Assembly (NCBI RefSeq): GCF_001729245.1
Contig: NZ_CP015217.1
Span: 298,501 to 362,500 of the forward strand
Direction of reading: 5' to 3'
DNA from: Leptospira tipperaryensis
GTDB lineage: Bacteria; Spirochaetota; Leptospiria; Leptospirales; Leptospiraceae
DNA length: 64,000 nucleotides
The notes under the pieces are model-generated. The model was given only the letters and a program-made list of their open reading frames with translations, made no database searches and was not told the origin of the DNA. Position numbers and translations under genes: made by a program. This document shows, piece after piece, positions 55,056 through 64,000 of the stretch; position 1 is the first letter of the stretch, and every line of letters begins with the position of its first letter.

Positions 55056-55237
55056 ATGAGCGTAGAATCGAAACAAGTCGTGGACCTTTTCGGACTCACA
55101 AAACTCGGAAATTAAAATCTACAAAATAAAATCGTAATGGTCCGATGACGAGATCAAAAGCTATCAATAATATCCCGAACTCGATCATGGCCGAATATTA
55201 TTCTCAGAGAAGAGATGACGGACTGATCGTTACCGAA
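55056..55237 (+). pseudogene. Remnant of an Old Yellow Enzyme-type alkene reductase
   Basis: Only the N-terminal part of an OYE/NemA-type reductase remains. From ATG 55056 the translation is MSVESKQVVDLFGLTKLGN, then an in-frame TAA (55113), then NLQNKIVM; a missing base near 55139 shifts the frame to the ATG at 55145, which continues MTRSKAINNIPNSIMAEYYS and QRRDDGLIVTE. Joined, this is the family's N-K-I-V-M-x-P-M-T-R, N-I-P, M-A-E-Y-Y and G-L-I-x-T-E signature. After about 55237 the similarity stops abruptly, 23 bases before the end of the MarR gene. It is clearly inactive. It may have been the original target of the neighbouring MarR regulator. Confidence 0.75.
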
Positions 55238-55260
55238 AGATTTTTTAGGCTTCGGTCTCT

Positions 55261-55767
55261 TTATCGTTCCAAATTCAAAAGCAATTTTCTTAAAAGTTTC
55301 GAAAGTTCTGCGTGTTCCTTTTCGGAAAGCGCGCTCATCAATTCGTCTACGCTTTTGACGTGATCCAAAAGAGTTTTTGTAATGACTGTTTTTCCTTCTG
55401 AAGTTAAGCAGATGAGAACTCCGCGTCTATCCTTTGGATCCGATTCTCTCTGAACCCAACCCAAAGATTCCAATCTATCGATTCGATTTGTCATCGTTCC
55501 CGATGTGATCATCAAGGTTGCGAGTAGATCGCCCGGCGCTTTTTTATAAGGTTTTCCGCTTCTAAGAAGAGCCGCCATCACATCGAAATCTTGAGTAGCA
55601 AGTCCGTGCCTTTCAAAAACTTCCTTGTGAACGTTATAAAAGAACATCGAAGACAATCGATGAATTCTTCCTACCGTCCCCATGGCAGTCGTATCCAGAT
55701 CGGGTCTTTCTTGAGCCCATTGGTTTAAGATAAAATCGACGTGGTCTTCCGTTTTTTTGGACTTCAT
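55261..55767 (-). CDS. MarR-family transcriptional regulator
   Basis: 168-residue winged-helix repressor. The MarR core is seen in GDLLATLMITSGTMTNRIDRLESLGWVQRESDPKDRRGVLICLTSEGKTVI, with the wing arginines in D-P-K-D-R-R. TAGGAAAT precedes the ATG. Two near-identical palindromes lie in the 100-base gap to the divergent membrane-protein gene, one 20 bases from each start, so it most likely represses itself and that gene. Confidence 0.93.
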   Translation of the reverse strand: MKSKKTEDHVDFILNQWAQERPDLDTTAMGTVGRIHRLSSMFFYNVHKEVFERHGLATQDFDVMAALLRSGKPYKKAPGDLLATLMITSGTMTNRIDRLESLGWVQRESDPKDRRGVLICLTSEGKTVITKTLLDHVKSVDELMSALSEKEHAELSKLLRKLLLNLER

Positions 55768-55786
55768 ATTTCCTATATTAAGGAAA

Positions 55787-55806
55787 TTATCTTGACGTCA
55801 AGATAA
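55787..55806. promoter_or_regulatory. Probable MarR operator 1
   Basis: TTATCTTGACGTCAAGATAA, a perfect 20-bp palindrome, 20 bases upstream of the marR start. Shares ATCTTGA-N2-TCAAGAT with the second site. Confidence 0.7.
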
Positions 55807-55831
55807 AGTTGTTATTTTCTTGGCCTGAAGA

Positions 55832-55847
55832 ATCTTGATATCAAGAT
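55832..55847. promoter_or_regulatory. Probable MarR operator 2
   Basis: ATCTTGATATCAAGAT, a perfect 16-bp palindrome, 20 bases upstream of the divergent membrane-protein gene at 55868. Centre-to-centre distance from site 1 is 43 bases, about four helical turns. Confidence 0.7.
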
Positions 55848-55867
55848 AGTTTTTTTTTGGAGAAAAT

Positions 55868-57031
55868 ATGAATTTTACGGCGTTTTTTGCACTGCTGGCT
55901 ACGATTCTCGCATTATTATTAACACCACTTCAGTCATTTATTTGGAATGGAGAATCCACTCCTCAGTATCTTTTAAAGATGAGAGAATTGATCTCAGTGT
56001 TTTTAAGGATGAGAACCGAACTTTCCCCCGAAACGACGGACTATTATTTTTTTGGAAGAATGACGATTTTTATTCACTTCGGGATTATACTCGGACTCAA
56101 AGAATTGTATAAGAATGGATTTTTTCCGAATTCAGTCTTAAAGATTTTCAATGTAGTCGTTGGTATTTTATCTCTCGCGGCTTTTGGAAACTTGATCGCC
56201 TATTGGGGAGGAAGTTTCTTTGGGGAGTTATTTCGCAATATCGGATTTCGTTGGATAGAGGCTCCTTCTATTTTTCTTCTTTTATTTGCGATCGGTTATC
56301 TCGGATTTAAAATGAGGGCTGAAAAAAAATGGGAAGGAAACGTAATCTTTTCTCTTCCCGTTCTTATGATAGGATCTACTTTATTTTTTCGTTATATACC
56401 TCACGGACCCTTATTGCCGATTTTAATAGTAATCACAGGGTTTGTCTTGAGTTCAGAGTCGGCTCCGATTTTACAAAAAATCAGCCGATCATTTCTAAAA
56501 ATCACTTCCGTGAAGAGCATCATTATTTTATTCGCCTTTGCAATGTTATGCGCGGAGACGATGCAGCTTATAGAAAAATGGATTCCGATTACCGAAACGG
56601 GATTTCTCCCTAAAAAAATGGACTTCCGACCTTTTTCTTCCTCTCAGGACATTGTAGAAGTTTTTGGAGCTTATGGAGAACAAGGGCGAAAATTATATTT
56701 CTGGATCGATATCGTAGATATGATTTTTCCGATCCCGCTCTTTTTATCCTTTGCAGGAATCTATACAAGAGCCGCCCAAAAGATTGGCTTACCGATGTCT
56801 TTCAATCTTTTGTCCTTAGGATTTCTGATCTTTGATATTCTTGAAAATTCTTTTATGTTTTACTTCTTAGCTTCTTGGCCGAACGTTCCCGAACCGTTGG
56901 CTACATTGAACGGTGCCGTGACGGCGACAAAGTTGTTCTTTCTTTTTGTCGGGTTTACGATGTTTTTTGTTTCTTTTTTGATTCTGGTCTTGGATTGGAT
57001 TCGAGAAAAACGGAAAAAAATTTCAGCATAA
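55868..57031 (+). CDS. Multi-pass membrane protein, likely MarR-controlled
   Basis: 387 residues with about ten hydrophobic helices. Not recognised as a named family. A short conserved-looking loop (SAETMQLIEKWIPITETGFLPKKMDFRPFSSSQDIVEVFGAYGEQGRKLYFWIDIVDMIFPIPLFLSFAGI in part) separates two helix blocks. TTGGAGA precedes the ATG. It faces the MarR regulator across a 100-base region holding both operators, which suggests that it is an inducible transport or membrane-stress protein. Function unknown. Confidence 0.7.
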   Translation: MNFTAFFALLATILALLLTPLQSFIWNGESTPQYLLKMRELISVFLRMRTELSPETTDYYFFGRMTIFIHFGIILGLKELYKNGFFPNSVLKIFNVVVGILSLAAFGNLIAYWGGSFFGELFRNIGFRWIEAPSIFLLLFAIGYLGFKMRAEKKWEGNVIFSLPVLMIGSTLFFRYIPHGPLLPILIVITGFVLSSESAPILQKISRSFLKITSVKSIIILFAFAMLCAETMQLIEKWIPITETGFLPKKMDFRPFSSSQDIVEVFGAYGEQGRKLYFWIDIVDMIFPIPLFLSFAGIYTRAAQKIGLPMSFNLLSLGFLIFDILENSFMFYFLASWPNVPEPLATLNGAVTATKLFFLFVGFTMFFVSFLILVLDWIREKRKKISA

Positions 57032-57114
57032 GATAAACTTTCGGGTGAAGAATTCTTTTGCCCGAAGGACTTCACATTTTTTCTTTACAATCCTTTTTTG
57101 CCGTTTGCTTATTT

Positions 57115-57170
57115 GTTCCGACAAACTGTTTCACTGAAATATTTCTTGATCCGGACTTAAAGTCCGTTCC
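57115..57170. repeat. Palindromic intergenic repeat, copy A
   Basis: TTCCGACAAAC (57118-57128 region) followed about 25 bases later by the palindrome CGGACTTAAAGTCCG (57152-57166). The same two elements, in the same spacing, appear in the opposite orientation at 61137-61186. Probably a dispersed, decayed repeat of the genome. Confidence 0.55.
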
Positions 57171-57327
57171 GGAATAGAATTTTCGACTATTCATAACTCT
57201 TCGATTTTATTTCAAAATCGATCCGACGTTAAACTTTCCACCCTTATATTTCGAAACGGATTTCAATTTAAAATCTTTTAAACGAAACGATCAAGTTTTG
57301 ATTTTTTTATTCAACGATAATTTAAAA

Positions 57328-57350
57328 ACATACCAAAAGGTATGGTATGT
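57328..57350. promoter_or_regulatory. TetR-type operator
   Basis: CATACCAAAAGGTATG (57329-57344) is a perfect dyad; ACATAC (57328-57333) and GTATGT (57345-57350) form a second overlapping one. It abuts a promoter-like pair upstream of the small membrane-protein/tetR operon. Confidence 0.65.
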
Positions 57351-57353
57351 TGA

Positions 57354-57381
57354 TTGACACGAGTCAAATTTCAAGTATTCT
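57354..57381 (+). promoter_or_regulatory. Probable promoter of the membrane-protein/tetR operon
   Basis: TTGACA (57354-57359) and TATTCT (57376-57381) are 16 bases apart, just downstream of the TetR-type operator and 19 bases before the ATG at 57400. Confidence 0.5.
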
Positions 57382-57399
57382 TCAAGGAAGGAGAATTTT

Positions 57400-57780
57400 A
57401 TGAAACCGGAAGATTTTCTTATTTTAGGGTCGATTCATAGCGTTGGTTTCGCAATCTTTCACGTTTATTTTTGGAAACTATTTCGATGGAAAGACGACCT
57501 AAAACGCGTTTCCTTTGCAAATCGCGCTATTCTTCAAATAACAAATTTGAGGTTGATCTACTTTTTCGTTTTTATGGCCGTCATTACATTTTGTTTTAGA
57601 ACGGAGCTTATCCATTCTCAGATGGGAACTTGGATCCTGGTCGGACTTTCATTTTTTTGGTGGGGCCGGTTGATCGAGCAGTTTATTTTTCTGAGAGTCA
57701 ATCAACCGATGGTTCATTTTCTTTCCGTGCTCTTTTTTCTGGGTGGAGTTTTGTATTTAATTCCTCTGTTTGTATTTTAA
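57400..57780 (+). CDS. Small four-helix membrane protein
   Basis: 126 residues with four hydrophobic helices (IHSVGFAIFHVYFWKLF, LRLIYFFVFMAVITFCF, WILVGLSFFWWGRLIEQFIF, FLSVLFFLGGVLYLIPLFVF). No family recognised. AAGGAAGGAG precedes the ATG. It is co-transcribed with the tetR gene that follows; the operator upstream suggests that TetR represses both, a common layout for a small efflux or membrane protein with its own repressor. Confidence 0.7.
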   Translation: MKPEDFLILGSIHSVGFAIFHVYFWKLFRWKDDLKRVSFANRAILQITNLRLIYFFVFMAVITFCFRTELIHSQMGTWILVGLSFFWWGRLIEQFIFLRVNQPMVHFLSVLFFLGGVLYLIPLFVF

Positions 57781-57790
57781 TTTTTCAATC

Positions 57791-58300
57791 ATGCATTCGG
57801 CGGAACATTGGATATTAGCGGGTTTGGATCTTCTTTATCAGAAAGGAGAAGAGTCTCTTACGATTGAATCTTTATGCAAAAAATTAAAACTTACAAAAGG
57901 TTCCTTCTATCATCATTTTAAGAATCGCGAAGACTTTTCGCAAAGGATGTTGAATTACTGGGAGAAACATTTTACGGACGATATTATTCGGAAGGCGGAA
58001 GCAGAATCAACTCCACAATTAAGATTAAAAGTTTTAAGGTCTTTAACTTTGGCGTTGCCTAAGAATACGGAGCGAGCGATCCGAGCCTGGGCGTTTCGAA
58101 ATTCTAAGGTAAAAAAAATTCAGGAACGAGTAGATTCTAAAAGAATTTCTTTTTTGAAAAATGCTTACTGGGAACTTTCAAAGGATCGTAAGCAAGCGGA
58201 TCAAAAAGCCAAACTTGCCTACGCAATTTTTGTGGGAGTAGAAATGATTCTACCGAGTTTGAACGAAAAAGAAATTAAGAAGCTCTATTTCTCATTTTGA
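57791..58300 (+). CDS. TetR/AcrR-family transcriptional regulator
   Basis: 169 residues. Helix-turn-helix: WILAGLDLLYQKGEESLTIESLCKKLKLTKGSFYHHFKNREDFSQRML, with the G-S-F-Y-H-H-F hallmark. The ATG at 57791 gives MHSAEHWILAG, a normal start; a TTG at 57770, overlapping the preceding gene, would add seven residues. It most likely binds the dyad at 57328-57350 to control its own operon. Convergent with the DUF4442-like gene, 4 bases away. Confidence 0.9.
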   Translation: MHSAEHWILAGLDLLYQKGEESLTIESLCKKLKLTKGSFYHHFKNREDFSQRMLNYWEKHFTDDIIRKAEAESTPQLRLKVLRSLTLALPKNTERAIRAWAFRNSKVKKIQERVDSKRISFLKNAYWELSKDRKQADQKAKLAYAIFVGVEMILPSLNEKEIKKLYFSF

Positions 58301-58304
58301 TCGT

Positions 58305-58769
<465 letters not shown>

Positions 58770-58945
58770 GTAGTTTGATGCCAAACCTTATGGTTATTCT
58801 CCTTTTGTTGAAGATGCCTCTGATTTTAAAATCAGAAAATAAGTCATTTGTAATGAAAACGGCGTAAAATGTTCCGTTTTGATCGAAAGCATCTTGCTTT
58901 TTCAAAGCCTCAATTGTAAAACAACTTCCCCGGAGGAGACTGAAT

Positions 58946-60985
58946 TTGAACCTTCCTAAAATCCGAGAGATCATATCGATTCTCTTTTTCTTTCTATTTT
59001 TTCTAACCTTTCTTGGTTGTAGCGACTCTACGACTTATGTGATTAAGAATAAGAAACCTCTTCTGACTTCGAACACAAAGGGACTTTTTGCAGGCGCATC
59101 CAAGGTGGATATCACACCTCCGCCCGGGCTTCCGCTCGCAGGATATTCTATGTTAGCGAATACGGAGAAAGGTTTTAGAACTAAAATCTATGCGAGAGTG
59201 ATCTATATTAGAAAAGATCAACACGCTCCTTTAGTCCTAATTCAAACGGATCTTCTTTCCGGTTCCTTATTGTTACATCATAGGCTTGCGGAAAGACTCG
59301 CTGAAAAAACGGATATCAGTTTAGGGGGAATCGTTCTTTCGGGAACTCACACTCATTCCGCGCCCGGAAATTTTTATGAGAATAATTTCTACAATGAGTT
59401 TGCAGGAAACAAACCCGGTTTCGAAAAAGGTTGGTATGAATTTTTAGAAGATAGAATCTACAACGCGGTCTTGGAAGCGTATCAATCGGCGAAACCTGCA
59501 AAGATTGCAACGGGTAACTCCAATGTTTGGGGACTGACAAGAAACCGGTCGATCGAAGCCTATGCCGCAAATAGTAATTCCGGAATTCAAGAAATCAAAA
59601 CGGAACAGATTTATGAGGCGATCAATCCGACGATGACTATGATTCGAGTGGATGCGAAAGACAAAGACGGTTCCTTTAAACCTCTCGCAGTTTATTCCAC
59701 GTATTCGATTCACGGAACAACGGTTCCTTCTTGGAACAAGGCGGTTAACGCGGACGTTTTTGCTTATCCGGAAAGGGAGTTGGAATTAAAGATCAAAGAA
59801 GAATATAGATCGGAATGGGAACCTCTGCACGCGGTGTCTAACGCGACTCATGGAGACAATTCTCCGGATTATCGCGAGGATATGCAGGGTTTTATCGAAT
59901 CAAAAAGACTCGGTCTTGAAATATCAAAAAAATCTTATGAACTCTTTCAGGCATTAGGTAAAAAACTAAACTCTGACGTTACGTATTCTTACAATTCAAA
60001 AGAAGTCGATGTGTATGAGAATCCAAAGATGGGAGAAGCCGAACTCTGCAGTCGACCCGTCGCGGGTACGGCTTTGACGGGAGGAGCCGAAGACGGAATG
60101 ACTCCAGTTTTATTCTGGCTTCCATTTTGGGGAGAAGGTTGGCCCCGTTATATTTTTACCGGAGGTTGTCAAGGGCATAAGAGAACCGCCGGTTCTTTCT
60201 TTCAATATCTTGTATTGGCTAAGAAGAATTTCCCTCATAGGATGATTCTTCAATCCGCAAGAATCGGAGATACCGCTTTGCTCGCGGTTCCTTTTGAAGT
60301 AACAAACGAGTCAGGAAGAAGATTTTCAAACGCAGCTCTTGAAGCGGAAAAACAAAGAACCTCGAAGAGTAGGGAGAACATTACACAAACTTCGGTCCTA
60401 TCTTGCACAAACGGTTATTTCGGTTATGCGACCACGCCGGAAGAATATTCGAAACAACACTATGAAGGCGGACATACGATCTATGGACCGGGAACTCAAC
60501 CCTTTCTCCAAGCTCATCTCGCGGATCTTATAAAACAAATGCCTGTTGAAGGAGGTAAGGAAAACTTTCCGGATTCTTGGGAATTTCAACTCGATACAAA
60601 ACATTATATGCCCGAAAAAAAAGAGGCTCGTGGAAGTCGGGATTTAAAGGAAGCGCCTCGGTTGGTCCTTGCCGAAGAAAACTTAGAGAAACACTGGATC
60701 TTTCGTTATAAAGACGTGAATCCTTCTTTGATACAATTTCATCAGCCATTGATTTCGATTCAATATAGGGATGCAAAGGAAGAATGGAAAAATTTAATCC
60801 AAGACGGAAAATTGATAAACGACTCCGGAACCGAGCTGGACGTTCGTCTTCAAGGTGATTCTTCGGAAGGAATGGCGATCTATGAAGTTCGCTGGTTCAA
60901 CCCGGAGTTTCGTTCGAAGAGAAAGTATCGTTTTACGATTGCGCCCCGAGGAAAAGAAAAGGAATTTTATTCTCCTGAATTTTGA
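58946..60985 (+). CDS. Neutral/alkaline ceramidase-like lipoprotein
   Basis: 679 residues, exported lipoprotein (signal MNLPKIREIISILFFFLFFLTFLGC). Family signs of neutral non-lysosomal ceramidase (N-acylsphingosine amidohydrolase): FAGASKVDITPPPGLPLAGY at the mature N-terminus, LSGTHTHSAPG with a zinc-ligand His, the YSIHGTTV His, and SNATHGDNSPD, which corresponds to the catalytic G-D-x-S-P segment. It would hydrolyse ceramide to sphingosine and fatty acid at the cell surface. The start is TTG 58946, supported by GGAGGAG 7 bases before it. No sphingolipid genes are adjacent. Confidence 0.88.
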   Translation: MNLPKIREIISILFFFLFFLTFLGCSDSTTYVIKNKKPLLTSNTKGLFAGASKVDITPPPGLPLAGYSMLANTEKGFRTKIYARVIYIRKDQHAPLVLIQTDLLSGSLLLHHRLAERLAEKTDISLGGIVLSGTHTHSAPGNFYENNFYNEFAGNKPGFEKGWYEFLEDRIYNAVLEAYQSAKPAKIATGNSNVWGLTRNRSIEAYAANSNSGIQEIKTEQIYEAINPTMTMIRVDAKDKDGSFKPLAVYSTYSIHGTTVPSWNKAVNADVFAYPERELELKIKEEYRSEWEPLHAVSNATHGDNSPDYREDMQGFIESKRLGLEISKKSYELFQALGKKLNSDVTYSYNSKEVDVYENPKMGEAELCSRPVAGTALTGGAEDGMTPVLFWLPFWGEGWPRYIFTGGCQGHKRTAGSFFQYLVLAKKNFPHRMILQSARIGDTALLAVPFEVTNESGRRFSNAALEAEKQRTSKSRENITQTSVLSCTNGYFGYATTPEEYSKQHYEGGHTIYGPGTQPFLQAHLADLIKQMPVEGGKENFPDSWEFQLDTKHYMPEKKEARGSRDLKEAPRLVLAEENLEKHWIFRYKDVNPSLIQFHQPLISIQYRDAKEEWKNLIQDGKLINDSGTELDVRLQGDSSEGMAIYEVRWFNPEFRSKRKYRFTIAPRGKEKEFYSPEF

Positions 60986-61416
60986 TCATCTGCGGGGGAT
61001 TTCGTGTCTCCCGCTTTTAGAAGAAAGAATTTCATTTTAAAAAAACGTAAAATCGGAAACGAAACTTCCTCTTTCCGTCCAAGAAAGTTTTGTCCGGTTT
61101 TGTAAAAGATTGAGATCAACCGAAACTTTGTTTCGGACGGACTTAAAGTCCGTTTTCAATCTTTTTTTCTATGGATTCGTTTGTCGGAATAAAAGAATCC
61201 ATTTTTCTAATGAACTTTGTGGCGCTTTTGGGTAGCCATTTTTTTAGAATGGATTCTGCTTTTTATCCCTTTGAACTTCAATCTGTCGTATTGTATAAAA
61301 AATTTCAATTTAAGAATGAGTTGACTTTGCGGTTTGATTCCGAGCCGGCATTGTTCTCTTTTTTTACGGAGAAAATTTTCTTGCCCGAAATGTCCGGATT
61401 CTTATAACTTCGTTTC
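60986..61416. other. Intergenic region with a palindromic repeat
   Basis: 431 bases. Apart from repeat copy B (61137-61186) nothing functional was recognised. A 78-residue Phe-rich frame starting inside the repeat (61171) has no ribosome site and is not called. Confidence 0.45.
61137..61186. repeat. Palindromic intergenic repeat, copy B
   Basis: ACGGACTT-A-AAGTCCGT (61137-61153), a 17-base palindrome, followed about 24 bases later by GTTTGTCGGAATAA (around 61179). This is the inverse of copy A near 57.1 kb. A T run after the palindrome (CAATCTTTTTTT) means that it may also act as a transcription terminator on the plus strand. Confidence 0.6.
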
Positions 61417-62439
61417 ATGCAAAGAACGATAGCGCTGGTTCGTAAAAAGGGATCTTTAGAAAATGTTGAATTGATAAGCGAAGTTCTTCCGGAGCCTTCT
61501 GAAAACGAGGTTCAGGTCGAGATCCATTCAATCGGTTTGAACTTTGCGGATCTCTTTGCAATTCAAGGACTTTATAGTGCGACACCGGAAGGCGCTTTTA
61601 TACCCGGTCTTGAATATTCTGGGGTCGTTTTAGCGGTAGGAAAGAAAGTTAAGAACGTAAAGAAAAAGGATAAAATTATGGGAGTGACCCGTTTCGGCGG
61701 TTATGCTTCTCATTTGAATATCGATTCTCGTTATATATTTAAACTTCCTCCGAAATGGAATTTTGATCAGGGCGCTGGATTTTTAGTTCAAGGATTGACC
61801 GCCTACTACGCATTAGTTGCTCTGGGAGATCTCCAAAAAGGTCAGACGGTTTTGATTCATAGTGCGGCGGGCGGAGTTGGAATTCTCGCAAACCGGATCG
61901 CAAAAAAAATGGGAGCGTTCACAATCGGAACAATCGGTACGACTTCCAAGATCGAACTTCTTAAAAAAGAAGGTTATGATAGACAAATCGTACGTTCGAG
62001 TCGATTTGCAAAGGATCTAAAGGATTCTCTTTCCGAAAGGGAATTGGATTTAGTTTTGGAATGTATCGGTGGGAAAATTTTTCAAGAAAGTTACGATATC
62101 ATGGCTCCGATGGGAAGAATGATCGTATACGGCGTCGCCGATATGATGGGTGGCGGAAGCTCCGTGAATTGGCCTAGGTTGGCATATAAATATCTTTCTC
62201 GTCCGAAGTTGGATCCTATGAAAATGGTTTCGGACAATAAAGCGGTGATGGGTTTTAATTTGATCTGGCTCTATGATCGAGTTGAAAAGCTTACGAAGAA
62301 TCTCAACGGTTTGGTAAAACTCAATCTTGCACCACCTTTGGTCGGGAAAACATTTCCATTCGAAAAGATTCAGGATGCACTCAAATTCTTTCAATCGGGA
62401 ACTTCGGTCGGTAAAGTCGTATTAAAAGTAAAGGTTTGA
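61417..62439 (+). CDS. Zinc-free quinone-oxidoreductase-like dehydrogenase
   Basis: 340-residue medium-chain dehydrogenase/reductase of the quinone oxidoreductase/VAT1-like group. [23 protein letters not shown], the [11 protein letters not shown] strand and the NAD(P)H-binding [19 protein letters not shown] motif are visible; the catalytic zinc cysteine and histidine of alcohol dehydrogenases are missing, as expected for this group. Substrate unknown. Short gap (131 bases) to the prenyltransferase gene; probably not one operon. Confidence 0.88.
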   Translation: MQRTIALVRKKGSLENVELISEVLPEPSENEVQVEIHSIGLNFADLFAIQGLYSATPEGAFIPGLEYSGVVLAVGKKVKNVKKKDKIMGVTRFGGYASHLNIDSRYIFKLPPKWNFDQGAGFLVQGLTAYYALVALGDLQKGQTVLIHSAAGGVGILANRIAKKMGAFTIGTIGTTSKIELLKKEGYDRQIVRSSRFAKDLKDSLSERELDLVLECIGGKIFQESYDIMAPMGRMIVYGVADMMGGGSSVNWPRLAYKYLSRPKLDPMKMVSDNKAVMGFNLIWLYDRVEKLTKNLNGLVKLNLAPPLVGKTFPFEKIQDALKFFQSGTSVGKVVLKVKV

Positions 62440-62570
62440 AAGATCGATGTAGGATTTAATCTTTTGGACCTCTGAGATTTTTTGGAAGTCCGTAGGCGAA
62501 GAATAAACGGCTTATCTCTCAGTAGGACTTTGCTTTACAATTATAGGAATTCTTTCAGTTTGGAGGTAGA

Positions 62571-63489
<919 letters not shown>

Positions 63490-63509
<20 letters not shown>

Positions 63510-64000
63510 ACTCGATTCACTTCTTTTAAAAAAGGGTTATGCGGAAACTTTGGAAAAAGCGAGAAGCCTGATTCTTTCGGGTTCCGTTTTGATAAACGAA
63601 CAAAAGATTACAAAGGCCGGTCTTCAGTTTTCGGAGAATTCCGAAATTCGAATTTTAAACGTGATTCCACAATATGTAAGCCGGGGTGCTTATAAACTTT
63701 TAAAAGCATTTGAAAGTTTTTCCTTAGAATCGTACGGGAAAGTTTGTATTGACCTCGGTGCCTCCACGGGAGGATTTACGGAAGTTCTTCTTGAAAAAGG
63801 GGCTTGGAAGGTTTTTGCGTGCGACGTCGGTTACGGGCAGTTAGCCGAAAGAGTAAGAAATCATCCTTCCGTCATTGTAAAGGATCGTTTTCATTTGAAG
63901 AATTTATCAGCTTCCGAGATAGAATGGGAAACTTTGAAAAAACAGGTTCCAAACCCGAATACAATTTTAATCGTTATGGATTTGAGTTTTATTTCTCTTC
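63490..64000 (+). CDS. tlyA: TlyA-family rRNA 2'-O-methyltransferase (5' part)
   Basis: The window ends inside this gene; about 170 codons are present. N-terminal S4 domain: [36 protein letters not shown], then the [16 protein letters not shown] linker and the FtsJ-like methyltransferase fold with [16 protein letters not shown] (SAM motif) and ACDVGYGQL. TlyA proteins 2'-O-methylate 16S/23S rRNA; some have been called haemolysins. The start TTG 63490, inside the end of ispA, gives the usual N-terminus A-K-E-K-I-R-L-D; an ATG-led start is not available upstream. Confidence 0.92.

Noticed and set aside
61171..61407. 78-residue Phe-rich frame between ceramidase and quinone-oxidoreductase genes
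   Set aside because: It starts inside a palindromic repeat, has no ribosome site and has a composition typical of translated AT-rich intergenic DNA.

Overview
The window is a chromosomal segment of a Leptospira species. The evidence is a DUF1554 lipoprotein (a Leptospira-type family), many short-spacer lipoboxes of the L-x-x-C kind, a lone 5S rRNA gene not linked to 16S or 23S, a moderately AT-rich base composition, and a typical spirochaete set of core genes. No prophage, transposase, CRISPR array or tRNA was recognised. Most of the window is ordinary core chromosome.

Layout. (1) Positions 1-8935 form a tightly packed plus-strand operon for nitrate/nitrite assimilation: the 3' end of a NarK-type transporter, nirB, nirD, then a molybdenum-cofactor block (moaA, moaD, moaE, mobA, a moaC-moaB fusion, moeA) with a uroporphyrinogen-III methyltransferase (siroheme branch) inside it. 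NirBD needs siroheme and a nitrate reductase would need molybdopterin, so the operon supplies both cofactors; the nitrate reductase itself is probably just left of the window. (2) 8.9-16.3 kb holds a YdeI-like protein, a hybrid histidine kinase, a GlpT-type antiporter, the DUF1554 lipoprotein, inorganic pyrophosphatase and an LpxL-type acyltransferase. (3) 16.6-23.2 kb is a plus-strand run: a queE-like gene with an unusual cysteine spacing, a SNF2/RapA-like helicase, pheT and a gamma-carbonic-anhydrase-like protein. (4) 23.3-31.9 kb contains lipoproteins, an isolated cytochrome-oxidase subunit IV-like protein, an ATP-grasp-like protein of unknown function, a UMF1-type MFS protein, a Bfd-like ferredoxin plus RibD-like reductase pair, a GT51 transglycosylase, a lipoprotein cytochrome c and a PlsC-like acyltransferase. 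(5) 32.17-32.29 kb is the orphan 5S rRNA gene. (6) 34.4-38.9 kb is the glycine-cleavage operon gcvT-gcvH-gcvP. (7) 39.4-52.5 kb is a mosaic of single genes, including a second hybrid kinase, an AraC regulator, DinB, a glycerophosphodiester phosphodiesterase, an OYE-family oxidoreductase with divergent TetR regulator, DUF819 and DUF4846 proteins.

(8) 52.5-61.2 kb is the most interesting part. It has a membrane-embedded LuxR-type regulator beside a 7-TM protein with strong palindromes between them; two decayed genes (a frameshifted lipoprotein and a truncated Old Yellow Enzyme N-terminus) that are not obvious from open reading frames; a MarR regulator with two near-identical palindromic operators; a TetR module with its own operator; a neutral-ceramidase-like lipoprotein; and a pair of related palindromic repeat blocks in opposite orientation that bracket about 4 kb. 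(9) The window ends with a quinone-oxidoreductase-like protein, a farnesyl-diphosphate-synthase-type prenyltransferase and the 5' part of tlyA.

I did not find a convincing wholly new multi-gene system. The best candidates for something undescribed are the membrane-LuxR/7-TM pair with its dyads, the QueE variant coupled to a SNF2 helicase, and the pheT leader hairpin.
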